Positions 1 through 7,153 of a DNA stretch of 34,973 nt are shown piece after piece. Position numbers and translations under genes: made by a program. Positions within the stretch are counted from its first letter, which is position 1. Each line of letters opens with the position of its first letter. Origin of the DNA: Ramlibacter sp. (GTDB lineage Bacteria; Pseudomonadota; Gammaproteobacteria; Burkholderiales; Burkholderiaceae_C); contig JALHLO010000013.1 of NCBI GenBank assembly GCA_022844525.1, positions 1-34,973 of the forward strand, read 5' to 3'. The notes under the pieces were generated by a model. The model had not been told where the DNA came from. It worked only from the letters and a program-made list of their open reading frames with translations, and did not search any database.

Positions 1-487
1 GCACGCCGTCGCCGCGCGCGGGCCGCGCCGGCTTCGGCGCGGCCTCGCCACTGGCGGCGCGCTCCAGCAGCGCCGGGTCCGCGAGCTCCCAGTAGCTGGT
101 GCGAACGCCGGGCGCGCCGCGCACGCGGATCTCGCCGTCGACGACTTCCAGGTCCTCGGGCGCGACCTCGAGGCGCTGCGCCGCGGCGCGCAGGTAGCTG
201 GCGCGCGCTTCGGCACAGACCTGGCGCAGCGCGCTGCCGGAATCCTGCACGGACAGGCTGCCGGACGTGAAGCCTTCGTTGGGCGAGCCCTCGGTGCTGG
301 CGCGGACCATGGCGATGCGACCGGGCGCCACGTCGAGTTCGTCGGCCACGACCTGCGCCAGCGCGGTGGTGATGCCCTGCCCCAGTTCGACCTTGCCGCT
401 GCGCACTTCCACGCGGCCGTCCGGCCGGATGGACAGCCACTGCCCGAGCCGCGGATTGGCCTTCAGGCTGGCGGGCAGCCCGCTCAC
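1..487 (-). CDS. Molybdopterin-binding subunit of a xanthine dehydrogenase/aldehyde oxidase-family enzyme (N-terminal part, runs off the left edge)
   Basis: The ORF track misses this gene because it starts with GTG and is cut by the window edge. Reading the minus strand from GTG at 487 gives an open frame to base 1. The start overlaps the TGA of the upstream 2Fe-2S gene as GTGA. The visible N-terminus has the family signature GKVELGQGITTALAQVVADE (about residues 32-51) followed by a SPNEGFTSGS motif, as in the catalytic subunit of isoquinoline oxidoreductase or nicotinate dehydrogenase-type enzymes. These enzymes hydroxylate N-heterocycles or aldehydes using a Mo-pterin cytosine dinucleotide cofactor and pass electrons to the 2Fe-2S partner. 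About 162 residues are visible out of a usual 700 or more. I see no Tat signal at the front. The substrate cannot be told from this fragment. Confidence 0.85.
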   Translation of the reverse strand, partial: MSGLPASLKANPRLGQWLSIRPDGRVEVRSGKVELGQGITTALAQVVADELDVAPGRIAMVRASTEGSPNEGFTSGSLSVQDSGSALRQVCAEARASYLRAAAQRLEVAPEDLEVVDGEIRVRGAPGVRTSYWELADPALLERAASGEAAPKPARPARGDGV

Positions 488-957
488 GTCCGCGCTCCGG
501 CGGCGGCGCGCAGCACCGCGCGCACGATGCGGTTGTGCGCGCCGCAACGGCACAGGTGGCCGTCCAGCGCCGCGCGCACCTGCGCCTCGGTGGGATCGGG
601 CGTGCGCGCCAGCAAGGCGGTGGCGGTGACCAGGATGCCGGACAGGCAATAGCCGCACTGGCCGGCCTGCTCCTCGAGGAAGGCCTGCTGCAGGGCGGCC
701 GGCTGTCCCTGCCGCGCCAGGCCCTCCACCGTGACGACTTCCTTGCCGTCCACCGCCCACACGGGCGTGTCGCACGCAGCGACGGACACGCCGTCGACCA
801 GCACGTGGCAGGCGCCGCACTCGCCCGCGCCGCAGCCGAAGCGCGCGCCCTTCAGGCCGCAGGCGTTGCGCAGCACGTCCAGCAAGGGCGTGTTCCCGTC
901 CGCCTGCACCGCGCGTTCGCTGCCGTTGATGCGCAAGCGGTGGTTCGCCGTCGCCAT
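484..957 (-). CDS. (2Fe-2S)-binding subunit of a molybdenum hydroxylase
   Basis: This 157-residue protein is the small electron-transfer subunit of a xanthine dehydrogenase/isoquinoline oxidoreductase-type enzyme. An N-terminal plant-type ferredoxin fold carries the cluster motif CGAGECGACHVLVDG plus a following cysteine. A C-terminal helical domain carries the second cluster motif pair CGYCLSG and CRCGAHNRI. Length and motif order match the IorA/CoxS/NicA family. The start is ATG at 957, where AGGAGA sits 8 nt upstream; the longer ORF in the track is only open frame. It overlaps the molybdopterin subunit by 4 nt, so the two are cotranscribed and probably translationally coupled. It is divergent from the thiamine operon. 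Confidence 0.93.
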   Translation of the reverse strand: MATANHRLRINGSERAVQADGNTPLLDVLRNACGLKGARFGCGAGECGACHVLVDGVSVAACDTPVWAVDGKEVVTVEGLARQGQPAALQQAFLEEQAGQCGYCLSGILVTATALLARTPDPTEAQVRAALDGHLCRCGAHNRIVRAVLRAAAGART

Positions 958-1029
958 GGATGCGTCTCCTGTCCCCTGCGGGGCGCGCGGGCAGTCTAAG
1001 CCACGCCAGCGCCGGGGTGGGCCCGGGGC

Positions 1030-1035
1030 TATACT
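1030..1035 (+). promoter_or_regulatory. Candidate -10 box of the thi operon
   Basis: TATACT lies just upstream of the first paired bases of the TPP aptamer, which is where a promoter for the riboswitch transcript should be. I see no good -35 hexamer at 16-18 nt spacing. Confidence 0.45.
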
Positions 1036-1040
1036 GGCGG

Positions 1041-1134
1041 CTCGCTCCGGGGTGCGGGCGGCAGGGGCCGCTCGCTGAGATGGAACTTTCCAAACCCGAG
1101 AACTTGAACCGGTTCGTACCGGCGTAAGGAGAGC
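1041..1134 (+). ncRNA. TPP riboswitch (THI element)
   Basis: The thi-box consensus is present in order: a CCGGGGTGC 5' strand, GCTGAGAT, an ACCC element, TTGAACCGGTT and CCGGCGTAAGGA. This is the thiamine pyrophosphate aptamer, placed directly before thiO-thiS-thiG. The 3' strand of helix P1 contains GGAG (1128-1131), which can pair with CTCC at 1045-1048. Ligand binding should therefore hide the Shine-Dalgarno sequence, which suggests translational control. I see no separate terminator hairpin with a T-run. The Shine-Dalgarno is spaced for the ATG at 1138 rather than for thiO (see the leader peptide). Confidence 0.95.
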
Positions 1135-1137
1135 TGC

Positions 1138-1185
1138 ATGCCCCCTCCCACCCCCCTCCCGTTCCGCCCGTGCCGCCCGCGATGA
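1138..1185 (+). CDS. Possible proline-rich leader peptide between the TPP riboswitch and thiO
   Basis: The riboswitch Shine-Dalgarno TAAGGAG (1125-1131) is followed after 6 nt by ATG at 1138. That ATG opens a 15-codon frame, [15 protein letters not shown], ending in TGA at 1183-1185. The stop overlaps the thiO start as ATGA, an arrangement typical of translational coupling. Seven of the 15 residues are proline, including PPP right after the start; polyproline runs are known to slow ribosomes in an EF-P-dependent way. The reading frame and spacing are seen directly. That the peptide is translated and couples riboswitch control to thiO is inference. Confidence 0.5.
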   Translation: MPPPTPLPFRPCRPR

Positions 1186-2252
1186 AGATCGCCGTCGCCG
1201 GCGCCGGCCTGCTCGGACGCCTGCTCGCCTTCCAGCTTTCGCGCAGCGGGCACGAGGTGCATGTGTTCGATCCCGCACCGCACGCGGACGCGCGCGGCGC
1301 GGCCGGCTGGACGGCCGCCGGCATGCTGAGCCCGGTGGCCGAGCTCGAGTGCGCGGATGATTTCGTGTTCCGGCTGGGGCTGCGTTCGGTGGAGCTGTGG
1401 CCGCAGTTGCTTGGGCAACTGCAGGTGCCGGTGGAGTGCCGGTTCGATGGCAGCCTGCTGCTGGCGCATCGGGGGGATGAAGGGGCGGCGCGGCGGGTGC
1501 TGGATGTGCTGGAAACGAAGCTGGCGTCCGCAGGCGGGAGTGAAGCGAAGAACCCCGGCGATGCGCTCGCCGGGGTTCGCTTCGCTGACCACCAGCCTAC
1601 GAAGCTCACCGCGGAACGGCTAGGCGAACTCGAACCCTCCGTGCGCGGCCCCGCGCACGCCTGGCTGCTGCCCAACGAAGGCCGCATTCACACGGTACAA
1701 GCCATGCAGGCCCTGGTGGCTTCCGCGCCGCAGGTGCAGTGGCACTGGGACCGCACCGTCGACGCCCTGGGGCCGGGCGAGCTGCGCAGCGGCGGCACGC
1801 GGCGCTTCGACTGGGTCTTCGACGTCCGCGGCACCGGCGCACGGCCCGAACTGCCGGTGCGCGGCGTGCGCGGCGAGATCTTCTGGCTGCGGGCGCCCGG
1901 CCTGCAGCTCACGCGGCCGCTGCGCCTGCTGCATCCGCGCCACCGGGTCTACCTGGTGCCGCGCGCGCCCGACCTGGTGGTGGTGGGCGCCAGCGAGATC
2001 GAGAGCGAGGACCGCTCGCCGGTGTCGCTGCGCAGCACGGTGGAGCTGCTCGCGGCCGCGCACAGCGTGGTGCCGGAGCTGGCCGAAGCGCGCATCGTGC
2101 ACAGCGAAACCAACCTGCGCCCGGCGCTGCCCGACAACCTGCCGCGGCTGGACACGCAGCGCGGCATCACACGCATCAACGGCCTGTTCCGCCACGGGTG
2201 GCTGATCGCCCCCGCGCTGGTGGAGCGCGCCCTGCAGGAAATGAAGCCATGA
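1182..2252 (+). CDS. thiO: Glycine oxidase ThiO (FAD-dependent)
   Basis: ThiO oxidises glycine to iminoglycine, the glycine-derived building block of the thiamine thiazole ring. The 356-residue protein opens with the Rossmann FAD-binding motif [20 protein letters not shown] and has the DAO-family C-terminal pattern ending [12 protein letters not shown]. The context of TPP riboswitch upstream and thiS-thiG downstream fixes the assignment over other DAO-family members. The start is ATG at 1182. It has no Shine-Dalgarno of its own but overlaps the stop of a 15-codon ORF that does; a GTG at 1170 is in frame but poorly placed. The thiO stop overlaps the thiS start by 4 nt. A strong palindrome (1544-1586) lies inside the coding region and encodes a stretch ([20 protein letters not shown]) that may be an insertion. 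Confidence 0.93.
   Translation: MKIAVAGAGLLGRLLAFQLSRSGHEVHVFDPAPHADARGAAGWTAAGMLSPVAELECADDFVFRLGLRSVELWPQLLGQLQVPVECRFDGSLLLAHRGDEGAARRVLDVLETKLASAGGSEAKNPGDALAGVRFADHQPTKLTAERLGELEPSVRGPAHAWLLPNEGRIHTVQAMQALVASAPQVQWHWDRTVDALGPGELRSGGTRRFDWVFDVRGTGARPELPVRGVRGEIFWLRAPGLQLTRPLRLLHPRHRVYLVPRAPDLVVVGASEIESEDRSPVSLRSTVELLAAAHSVVPELAEARIVHSETNLRPALPDNLPRLDTQRGITRINGLFRHGWLIAPALVERALQEMKP
1544..1586. repeat. Palindrome inside the thiO coding region
   Basis: The arms GAACCCCGGCG and CGCCGGGGTTC pair perfectly around a short loop. Beyond a 2-nt bulge, AGCGAA pairs with TTCGCT. It keeps the thiO frame open. It looks like a small palindromic element that has inserted into, or grown within, a coding region. 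Confidence 0.6.
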
Positions 2253-2455
2253 CACTGCGCATCACCCTCAACGGCGAGCCGCGCGAGCTGGACGGACACG
2301 AGACGCTGGCCGACCTGGTCGCCGCGCTCGGCCAGCCGCCGGCATCGCTGGCGACCGCCGTCAACGGCGAGTTCGTTCCGCGCTCCGCGCGCGCCGCCGT
2401 GCCGCTGCGCGACGGCGACGCCGTCTTCACATTCCAGCCCATCACAGGAGGTTGA
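2249..2455 (+). CDS. thiS: Thiazole-synthesis sulfur carrier protein ThiS
   Basis: ThiS is a ubiquitin-fold sulfur carrier. Its C-terminal glycine is made into a thiocarboxylate that delivers sulfur to ThiG. The 68-residue protein has the usual length, begins [16 protein letters not shown] and ends in the required diglycine (FQPITGG). The ATG overlaps the thiO stop as ATGA, which implies coupled translation. The AGGAGG at its own 3' end is the Shine-Dalgarno for thiG. The ORF track lists it only as the tail of a longer shadow frame. Confidence 0.95.
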   Translation: MTLRITLNGEPRELDGHETLADLVAALGQPPASLATAVNGEFVPRSARAAVPLRDGDAVFTFQPITGG

Positions 2456-2460
2456 ACACC

Positions 2461-3237
2461 ATGGGACTTCGCATCGGCGAGATCGAACTCGCAAGCCGCT
2501 TCTTCCAGGGGACCGCGGGGTACCCGTCGCCGCAGGTGCTGCAGGACGCGATCGCCGCGTCGGGCACCGAGGTGGTCACCGTGAGCCTCAAGCGCCAGCT
2601 GGCCGCCGCCGGCACGCCCAACGACTTCTACGGGATCATCCGCAAGGCCGGCGCGCGCATGCTGCCCAACACCGCCGGCTGCAAGACGGCCAAGGAAGCG
2701 ATCACGCTGTCGCACATGGCGCGCGAGCTGTTCGACACCAACTGGATCAAGCTGGAGGTGATCGGCGACGACTACACGCTGCAGCCCGATCCCTTCGAGT
2801 TGCTGGAGGCCACGCGCGTGCTGGTCAGGGACGGCTTCGAGGTGTTCCCCTACTGCACCGACGACCTGGTGAGCTGCCGGCGCCTGCTCGACGCGGGCTG
2901 CCGCATCCTCATGCCCTGGGGCGCGCCGATCGGCTCCGGCCAGGGCCTGCTCAACCCCACGGCGCTGCGCACGCTGCGCGCCCGGCTGCCGGACGCGGTG
3001 CTGGTGGTCGATGCCGGCATCGGCTCGCCGCAGCACGCGGTGCACGCGATGGAACTGGGCTTCGACGCGGTGCTGGTGAACACGGCGGTGTCGCAGGCGC
3101 ACGACCCGGTGAAGATGGCGCGCGCCTTCAAGCTGGCGGTGGAAGCCGGGCGCCTGGGCTACGAAGCGGGGATCATGGCCAAGCAGGAGATGGCGGTGCC
3201 CAGCACCCCCGTCACCGGCCAGCCCTTCGTCCTCTGA
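2461..3237 (+). CDS. thiG: Thiazole synthase ThiG
   Basis: ThiG condenses 1-deoxy-D-xylulose 5-phosphate, iminoglycine (from ThiO) and ThiS thiocarboxylate into the thiazole phosphate of thiamine. The 258-residue TIM-barrel protein has the segment [11 protein letters not shown], whose lysine matches the Schiff-base lysine of the family, and the phosphate-binding loops [13 protein letters not shown] and [20 protein letters not shown]. The start is ATG at 2461, 9 nt after AGGAGG; the track's TTG at 2452 is less likely. It is the last gene of the operon seen here. No thiE or thiD follows, because the next gene is on the other strand. Confidence 0.97.
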   Translation: MGLRIGEIELASRFFQGTAGYPSPQVLQDAIAASGTEVVTVSLKRQLAAAGTPNDFYGIIRKAGARMLPNTAGCKTAKEAITLSHMARELFDTNWIKLEVIGDDYTLQPDPFELLEATRVLVRDGFEVFPYCTDDLVSCRRLLDAGCRILMPWGAPIGSGQGLLNPTALRTLRARLPDAVLVVDAGIGSPQHAVHAMELGFDAVLVNTAVSQAHDPVKMARAFKLAVEAGRLGYEAGIMAKQEMAVPSTPVTGQPFVL

Positions 3238-3255
3238 TCGGCGGGCGCTCGCGCC

Positions 3256-3522
3256 CTAGCGTGGGCCTTCGCGGCCGGCGACCGGGCGCCCGGGCACGTC
3301 GAGCGCCGCGACCATCCGCCGCACTTCGGCGGTGGACTTGGCCAGCAGCTGCCGGGCGCGTTCGCGCTTGCGTTCGGCGTCCTCGCGCAGCGGCTGCAGC
3401 GGCTCGCCCGAGGCGCCGCGCGCGTGTTCCAGCGTGGCCTGGTACAGGCGGCTCTCGGCGAGGCGGGCCGCCTGTTCGGCCTGCTGCCATCGTTCGAAGG
3501 AGGAAGGTTCGTCTGGATGCAT
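3256..3522 (-). CDS. Small charged, probably coiled-coil protein of unknown function
   Basis: This is an 88-residue protein starting MHPDEPSSFERWQQAEQAAR. It is rich in Ala, Glu, Arg and Gln and probably forms one long helix or coiled coil over residues 8-75, with a Pro/Gly/Arg tail. It has no signal peptide or membrane segment. Gene status is supported by AAGGAG 6 nt before the ATG and a plausible promoter further upstream. It converges with thiG; the short intergenic gap holds a hairpin (GGGCGC/GCGCCC) but no T-run. I recognise no family. The ORF track shows it only inside a longer 188-residue frame whose upstream part is probably not coding. Confidence 0.7.
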   Translation of the reverse strand: MHPDEPSSFERWQQAEQAARLAESRLYQATLEHARGASGEPLQPLREDAERKRERARQLLAKSTAEVRRMVAALDVPGRPVAGREGPR

Positions 3523-3621
3523 GCGCACTCCTTTGCGGGGTGCACTGACGACAGGAGCGGCCCAGCGTTGCGGCTGCTGGCTAAGGGCACGAAGGATAGC
3601 CAGGCGAGGACGAATGAGTGC

Positions 3622-3650
3622 ACTATACGCGGCGACCGCGGGAGCCGCAA
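3622..3650 (-). promoter_or_regulatory. Candidate sigma-70 promoter for the small coiled-coil gene
   Basis: On the minus strand TTGCGG (3645-3650) and TATAGT (3622-3627) are separated by exactly 17 nt. This is one of the best-spaced promoter-like pairs I found. Transcription would start about 90 nt before the gene at 3522. Confidence 0.45.
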
Positions 3651-3678
3651 ACGGAATCTGCACAGCCTTGTGCATCAT

Positions 3679-3697
3679 ATGTGCGCATGACGCACAT
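3679..3697. promoter_or_regulatory. Inverted repeat upstream of xth
   Basis: ATGTGCG and CGCACAT form 7-bp perfect arms around a 5-nt spacer, ending 18 nt before the xth start. It could be an operator or a 5' UTR hairpin that limits translation. Its role is not known. Confidence 0.3.
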
Positions 3698-3715
3698 GCC
3701 CTTCGTGTTGGAAAT

Positions 3716-4489
3716 GTGAAGATCGCCACTTTCAACGTCAACGGCGTCAAGGGCCGGCTGCCCCGCCTGCTGGAGTGGCTGGAAGAAGCGCGCCCCGATG
3801 TCGCCTGCCTGCAGGAGATCAAGACCGGCGATGCGACCTTCCCGGCGAAAGCCTTCGAGGACGCGGGCTACGGCGCCGTGTGGCACGGGCAGCGCTCGCA
3901 CCACGGCGTGGCGATCCTGGCGCGCGGCACCACGCCGGTGGAAGTGCGGCGCGGGCTGCCGGGCGACGACGCCGACCTGTCGTCGCGCTGGCTGGAGGCG
4001 GACGTGCACGGGCTGCGGGTCGTGTCCGTGTACCTGCCCAACGGCAATCCGGTGCCCAGCCCCAATTTCGACTACAAGCAGCGCTGGATGGAGCGGCTGC
4101 TCGCGCACGCCCGCACGCTGATGGACTCGGGCCGCGACGTGGTGCTGGCCGGCGACTTCAACGTGGTGCCCACCAACTTCGACATCTACAACGCCGGCAG
4201 CTGGCGCTTCGACGCCGTGCTGCAACCCGAGACGCGCGAGAAGTACGCGCGCCTGCTGGCCCAAGGCTGGGTGGACGCCACGCGCCACCTGCACCCGCGG
4301 GACCGCATCTACACCTTCTGGGTCAACGAGCAGGCGTTCCGGCGCAACGCCGGCTTTCGCATGGACTTCCTGCTGCTGACGCCTTCGCTGGTGCCGCGGC
4401 TGCGGGCGGCGCAGGTCGACGCGGAACAGCGCGGGCGCGACAAGCCCAGCGACCATGCGCCGGCATGGATCAGCCTGCAGGCGCCTTGA
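3716..4489 (+). CDS. xth: Exodeoxyribonuclease III
   Basis: This is an AP endonuclease and 3'-5' exonuclease of base excision repair, in the Mg-dependent endonuclease/exonuclease/phosphatase superfamily. From GTG at 3716 it has 257 residues, the family's usual length, and starts VKIATFNVNGVKGRL. Catalytic motifs appear in order: NVNG, LQEIK (metal-binding Glu), YLPNG, GDFNVVP (Asp/Asn), FRMDFLLL and SDHAP (Asp/His). The GTG is preferred because the family N-terminus begins exactly there; the track's upstream extension has no homologous look. There is no strong Shine-Dalgarno. The 3' end overlaps the convergent PAS gene by 20 nt. Confidence 0.95.
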   Translation: MKIATFNVNGVKGRLPRLLEWLEEARPDVACLQEIKTGDATFPAKAFEDAGYGAVWHGQRSHHGVAILARGTTPVEVRRGLPGDDADLSSRWLEADVHGLRVVSVYLPNGNPVPSPNFDYKQRWMERLLAHARTLMDSGRDVVLAGDFNVVPTNFDIYNAGSWRFDAVLQPETREKYARLLAQGWVDATRHLHPRDRIYTFWVNEQAFRRNAGFRMDFLLLTPSLVPRLRAAQVDAEQRGRDKPSDHAPAWISLQAP

Positions 4490-4871
4490 GCTGCGCGTCG
4501 GTGGCGTCGCGGCCGGTCGCGTAGACGCCGGCCACCCGGCCCTGCGCGTCCTTCAGCAGCGCGAAGCTGAAGTCCACGTAGAGCTTGCGGCCGTCCTTGT
4601 GGATCGCGCGGGTGCGCATCACGCGGCCGCCCACCCGCAGCTCGCCGGTCTGCACCGCGCGCGCGAAGCCGGCGTCGTGCGCGGCCTTGAAGCGCTCCGG
4701 CATCAGCAGGTCCAGGCCGGCCCCCAGCACTTCGCCGCGCGCATGCCCGAACAGGCGCTCGGCGGCGTCGTTCCAGTAACGGATGAGGCCCTGCGGGTCG
4801 GTGACGATGAGGGCCTCCGGGAGGCCGGCGAGCAGCGCGCGCTGCGGGGCGGGGTCGTCGAGCAAGCTCAT
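4470..4871 (-). CDS. Single PAS-domain protein
   Basis: The 133-residue protein starts MSLLDDPAPQRALLAG and is almost entirely one PAS/PAC domain: LIVTDPQGLIRYWNDAAERLFGH, then PERFKAAHDAGFARA, then the PAC strand RVAGVYATGRDATD. It has no attached kinase, GGDEF or other output domain, and no membrane segment. It may be a stand-alone ligand or redox sensor working through a partner protein. PAS proteins of this type bind haem, flavin or small ligands, but the sequence does not reveal which. ATG at 4871 is chosen because the domain starts soon after; the track's upstream ATG at 4925 adds an unlikely Pro/Gly-rich extension. Its last bases overlap the 3' end of xth. Confidence 0.8.
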   Translation of the reverse strand: MSLLDDPAPQRALLAGLPEALIVTDPQGLIRYWNDAAERLFGHARGEVLGAGLDLLMPERFKAAHDAGFARAVQTGELRVGGRVMRTRAIHKDGRKLYVDFSFALLKDAQGRVAGVYATGRDATDAQLKAPAG

Positions 4872-4998
4872 CGTGCCAGTCTCGCACAGCGCATTGCCGC
4901 CCGGGCGGAAGCCCGGCACCGCCACCGTCCGACAAGGGGCATCGGGGGTCGCTTGCTAGGATGCCCGGAGAGCGGACAACAACAGAAAGAGGAACTCC

Positions 4999-5298
4999 AT
5001 GGAAGAGGACATCGAGGCCCTCAAGCGGGAGGTGCAGCACCTCATCGCGATGCACACGGCTTCCTACGTGACCATCACCTCCCTGGTGGCCACGCACCCG
5101 CATCCCGAGCACCTGCAGCTGCACCTGGTCAGCGCGCTGGAAGGCGTGCTGGGCTCGGAGCGGCTGGCGAACTGGACGGACGAGCAGAAGCAGATCGTGC
5201 GGCGGGTGGTGGAGACCTTCCAGAACGTGAAGCCGGCGGCGCCGATCGATCCCTTGAAGGCGGCGTTGGGGGATCGGGATCCCCGGCAGTTGCCCTAG
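4999..5298 (+). CDS. Conserved hypothetical protein, 99 residues
   Basis: The protein starts MEEDIEALKREVQHLIAMHT and is predicted to be mostly helical. A charged N-terminal helix is followed by HPHPEHLQLHLVSALEGVLG and a second helical part, with a Pro-rich tail (KPAAPIDPLKAALGDRDP). There is no signal peptide or cysteine. A GAAAGAGG ribosome-binding site sits before the ATG, and TAGGAT (4957-4962) is a candidate -10 box. I do not recognise the family. The TAG stop is formed by the first bases of an adjoining palindromic repeat (TAGGTCG), so the repeat may have set the present C-terminus. Confidence 0.75.
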   Translation: MEEDIEALKREVQHLIAMHTASYVTITSLVATHPHPEHLQLHLVSALEGVLGSERLANWTDEQKQIVRRVVETFQNVKPAAPIDPLKAALGDRDPRQLP

Positions 5299-5374
5299 GT
5301 CGCGGTGAGCCCGCAGGCGAACCGCCACACCGCTACAGCGGCGCCGCGGTCCGCGCGGCGGACCACGACCTACA
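5296..5374. repeat. Palindromic repeat, locus A (degenerate copy)
   Basis: The left end TAGGTCGCGGTGAGCCCGC matches the inner arm of the repeat family seen at 14080, 18285 and 34900; the right end reads CCACGACCTAC. The middle has diverged and contains a second hairpin around GCGCCGCGG. Both outer edges supply stop codons: the TAG of the 99-residue protein on the plus strand and the TAG of hemW on the minus strand. Confidence 0.7.
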
Positions 5375-6557
5375 GGAACAAGCCCTGCAGGTCCGACAGG
5401 AAATCGAAGCCCCGCTCCGTCGGCCGCACCCGCGCGAAGTCGCGCTCGATCAATCCCCTGGCCTGCGCTTCCTGCAGCTGCTTTTCGATCGCCGACAAGG
5501 GCAGGCCGGTGCGCTGGGTGAAGTCCTGCAGCGCGAAGCCTTCCCGCAGGCGCAGCGCGTTGAGCATGAACTCGAAGGGCAGGTCGGCGCGCGCGACGTC
5601 CTCGTCCTGCGCCAGCGCGTTGCCCGCCAGCGCGTTGTCCATGTAGAGCTTCGGTTCGCGGTTGCGCACCTGCCGCACCACGCGGTTCGGGAAGCTGATC
5701 TTGCTGTGCGCGCCGGCGCCTATGCCCAGGTAGTCGCCGAACTGCCAGTAGTTCCAGTTGTGCCAGCAGCGGTGGCCCGGCTTCGCGTACGCCGAGACCT
5801 CGTAGCGCTCCAGGCCGGTGGCGGCGGTCATCTCCGTGATGCGGTCCAGCATCGCGTAGGCCAGGTCATCCGCCGGAACGACCGGCGGGAACTTGGCGAA
5901 ATAGGTGTTGGGCTCGATCGTGAGGTGGTAGATCGATAGGTGCGGCGGCATCAGCGCCAGCGCCTGCGTGACGTCCTGTTCCAGCTGCTCCAGGCTCTGG
6001 CCCGGCAGCGCGTACATCAGGTCGATGTTGAAGGTCTCGAAGCTGGCGGCGGCTTCCTCCACCGCGGCGATCGCCTGGCCTGCGTCGTGCACCCGCCCGA
6101 GCGCGCGCAGGAAGCCGTCGTTGAAGCTTTGCACGCCGACGGACAGGCGGGTGACGCCGGCGGCGCGGAAGGCCTTGAAGCGGTCCTTCTCGAAGGTGCC
6201 GGGGTTCGCCTCCAGCGTGATCTCGGCATCGGCGGCCAGCTTCACGCGCGCCCGCACGTCGGACAGCAGGCGGTCGATGCCTTCCGGCGAGAACAGGCTG
6301 GGCGTGCCGCCGCCGATGAAGATGCTGTGCACCTCGCGGCCCCACACCAGCGGCAGCGCGGCTTCCAGGTCGGCGCGCAGCGCATCGAGGTAGCGCTGCT
6401 CGGGCATCCCCGACGGGTTCATCTCGTGCGAGTTGAAGTCGCAGTAAGGGCACTTCTTCAGGCACCACGGCAGGTGCACGTACAGCGACAGCGGCGGCAG
6501 CGCCGCCAGCTGCAGCGTGCCGGGCCGCAGGTAGTGCTGGATGTCCTTCACAGCCAT
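5370..6557 (-). CDS. hemW: Heme chaperone HemW (radical SAM)
   Basis: HemW belongs to the coproporphyrinogen III oxidase-like radical SAM family but acts as a heme chaperone rather than an oxidase. The 395-residue protein has the radical SAM cluster motif CLKKCPYCDF (C32, C36, C39), the GGGTPS glycine-rich motif, the segment NWNYWQFGDYLGIGAGAHS and a C-terminal winged-helix-like domain. The usual length is about 380-400. It overlaps rdgB by 10 nt from ATG 6557. An alternative GTG at 6551 would give the 4-nt GTGA overlap used at two other junctions of this operon. Its stop codon lies in a palindromic repeat. It is the last gene of the kinase-phosphatase-rph-rdgB-hemW run. Confidence 0.93.
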   Translation of the reverse strand: MAVKDIQHYLRPGTLQLAALPPLSLYVHLPWCLKKCPYCDFNSHEMNPSGMPEQRYLDALRADLEAALPLVWGREVHSIFIGGGTPSLFSPEGIDRLLSDVRARVKLAADAEITLEANPGTFEKDRFKAFRAAGVTRLSVGVQSFNDGFLRALGRVHDAGQAIAAVEEAAASFETFNIDLMYALPGQSLEQLEQDVTQALALMPPHLSIYHLTIEPNTYFAKFPPVVPADDLAYAMLDRITEMTAATGLERYEVSAYAKPGHRCWHNWNYWQFGDYLGIGAGAHSKISFPNRVVRQVRNREPKLYMDNALAGNALAQDEDVARADLPFEFMLNALRLREGFALQDFTQRTGLPLSAIEKQLQEAQARGLIERDFARVRPTERGFDFLSDLQGLFL

Positions 6558-7153
6558 CTCTCCCGGATCAGCTCCACCATCTGGCGCGCCGCCTTGCCGC
6601 GGTGGCTGTGGGCGTTCTTCACGTCCGGCGGCAGTTCGGCGAAGGTCTTGCCGAACTCGGGGATGAACATCACCGGGTCGAAGCCGAAGCCATGGCTGCC
6701 CGACGGCCTGCGGGCGATCTCGCCGACGGCGCGGCCGACCGCGATCAGCGGCTCGGGATCGTCCGGCGAGCGCACGGCCACCAGCGTGCTGACCAGCGCG
6801 GCGCGGCGGTTGCTGACCTCGCGCATCTGCTCCAGCAGCGCCATCACGTTGTTGTCGTCGCCCTTGGCGTAGCCGAACTGGGTGGCGTAGTAGGCCGTGT
6901 CGACGCCCGGCAGCCCGCCGAAGGCGTCCACGCACAGGCCGGCGTCGTCGGCGATCGCCGGCAGCCCCGTGTGCTGCGCGGCGTTGCGTGCCTTGGCCAG
7001 CGCGTTCTCGACGAAGGTGCGGTGCGGCTCCTCGGCTTCCGGCACGCGCAGCGTGCCCTGGCGCACCAGCTCGATGCCCAGCGGCGCGAACATCGCCTGC
7101 AGCTCGGCGAGCTTGCCCTGGTTGTTGGAGGCGAGCACGATGCGGTCGATCAC
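6548..7153 (-). CDS. rdgB: dITP/XTP pyrophosphatase RdgB
   Basis: RdgB hydrolyses non-canonical purine nucleotides (dITP, XTP, ITP) to monophosphates and so keeps them out of DNA and RNA. The 201-residue protein has the family N-terminal motif [16 protein letters not shown], the central [22 protein letters not shown] and the C-terminal NAHSHRGKA. It starts with GTG at 7153, overlapping the rph stop as GTGA; the track's M is that GTG. It lies between rph and hemW, a common order in Burkholderiales. Confidence 0.95.
   Translation of the reverse strand: MIDRIVLASNNQGKLAELQAMFAPLGIELVRQGTLRVPEAEEPHRTFVENALAKARNAAQHTGLPAIADDAGLCVDAFGGLPGVDTAYYATQFGYAKGDDNNVMALLEQMREVSNRRAALVSTLVAVRSPDDPEPLIAVGRAVGEIARRPSGSHGFGFDPVMFIPEFGKTFAELPPDVKNAHSHRGKAARQMVELIRERWL

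Noticed and set aside
267-629. Long plus-strand ORFs opposite the molybdenum hydroxylase genes (267-629, 535-999, 731-1078)
   Set aside because: They are antisense shadows with Arg/Ala/Ser-rich composition. The minus-strand frames carry clear family motifs.
1739-2455. 238-residue plus-strand ORF over thiO
   Set aside because: Its last 68 residues are ThiS, but the upstream part is a shifted reading of thiO.
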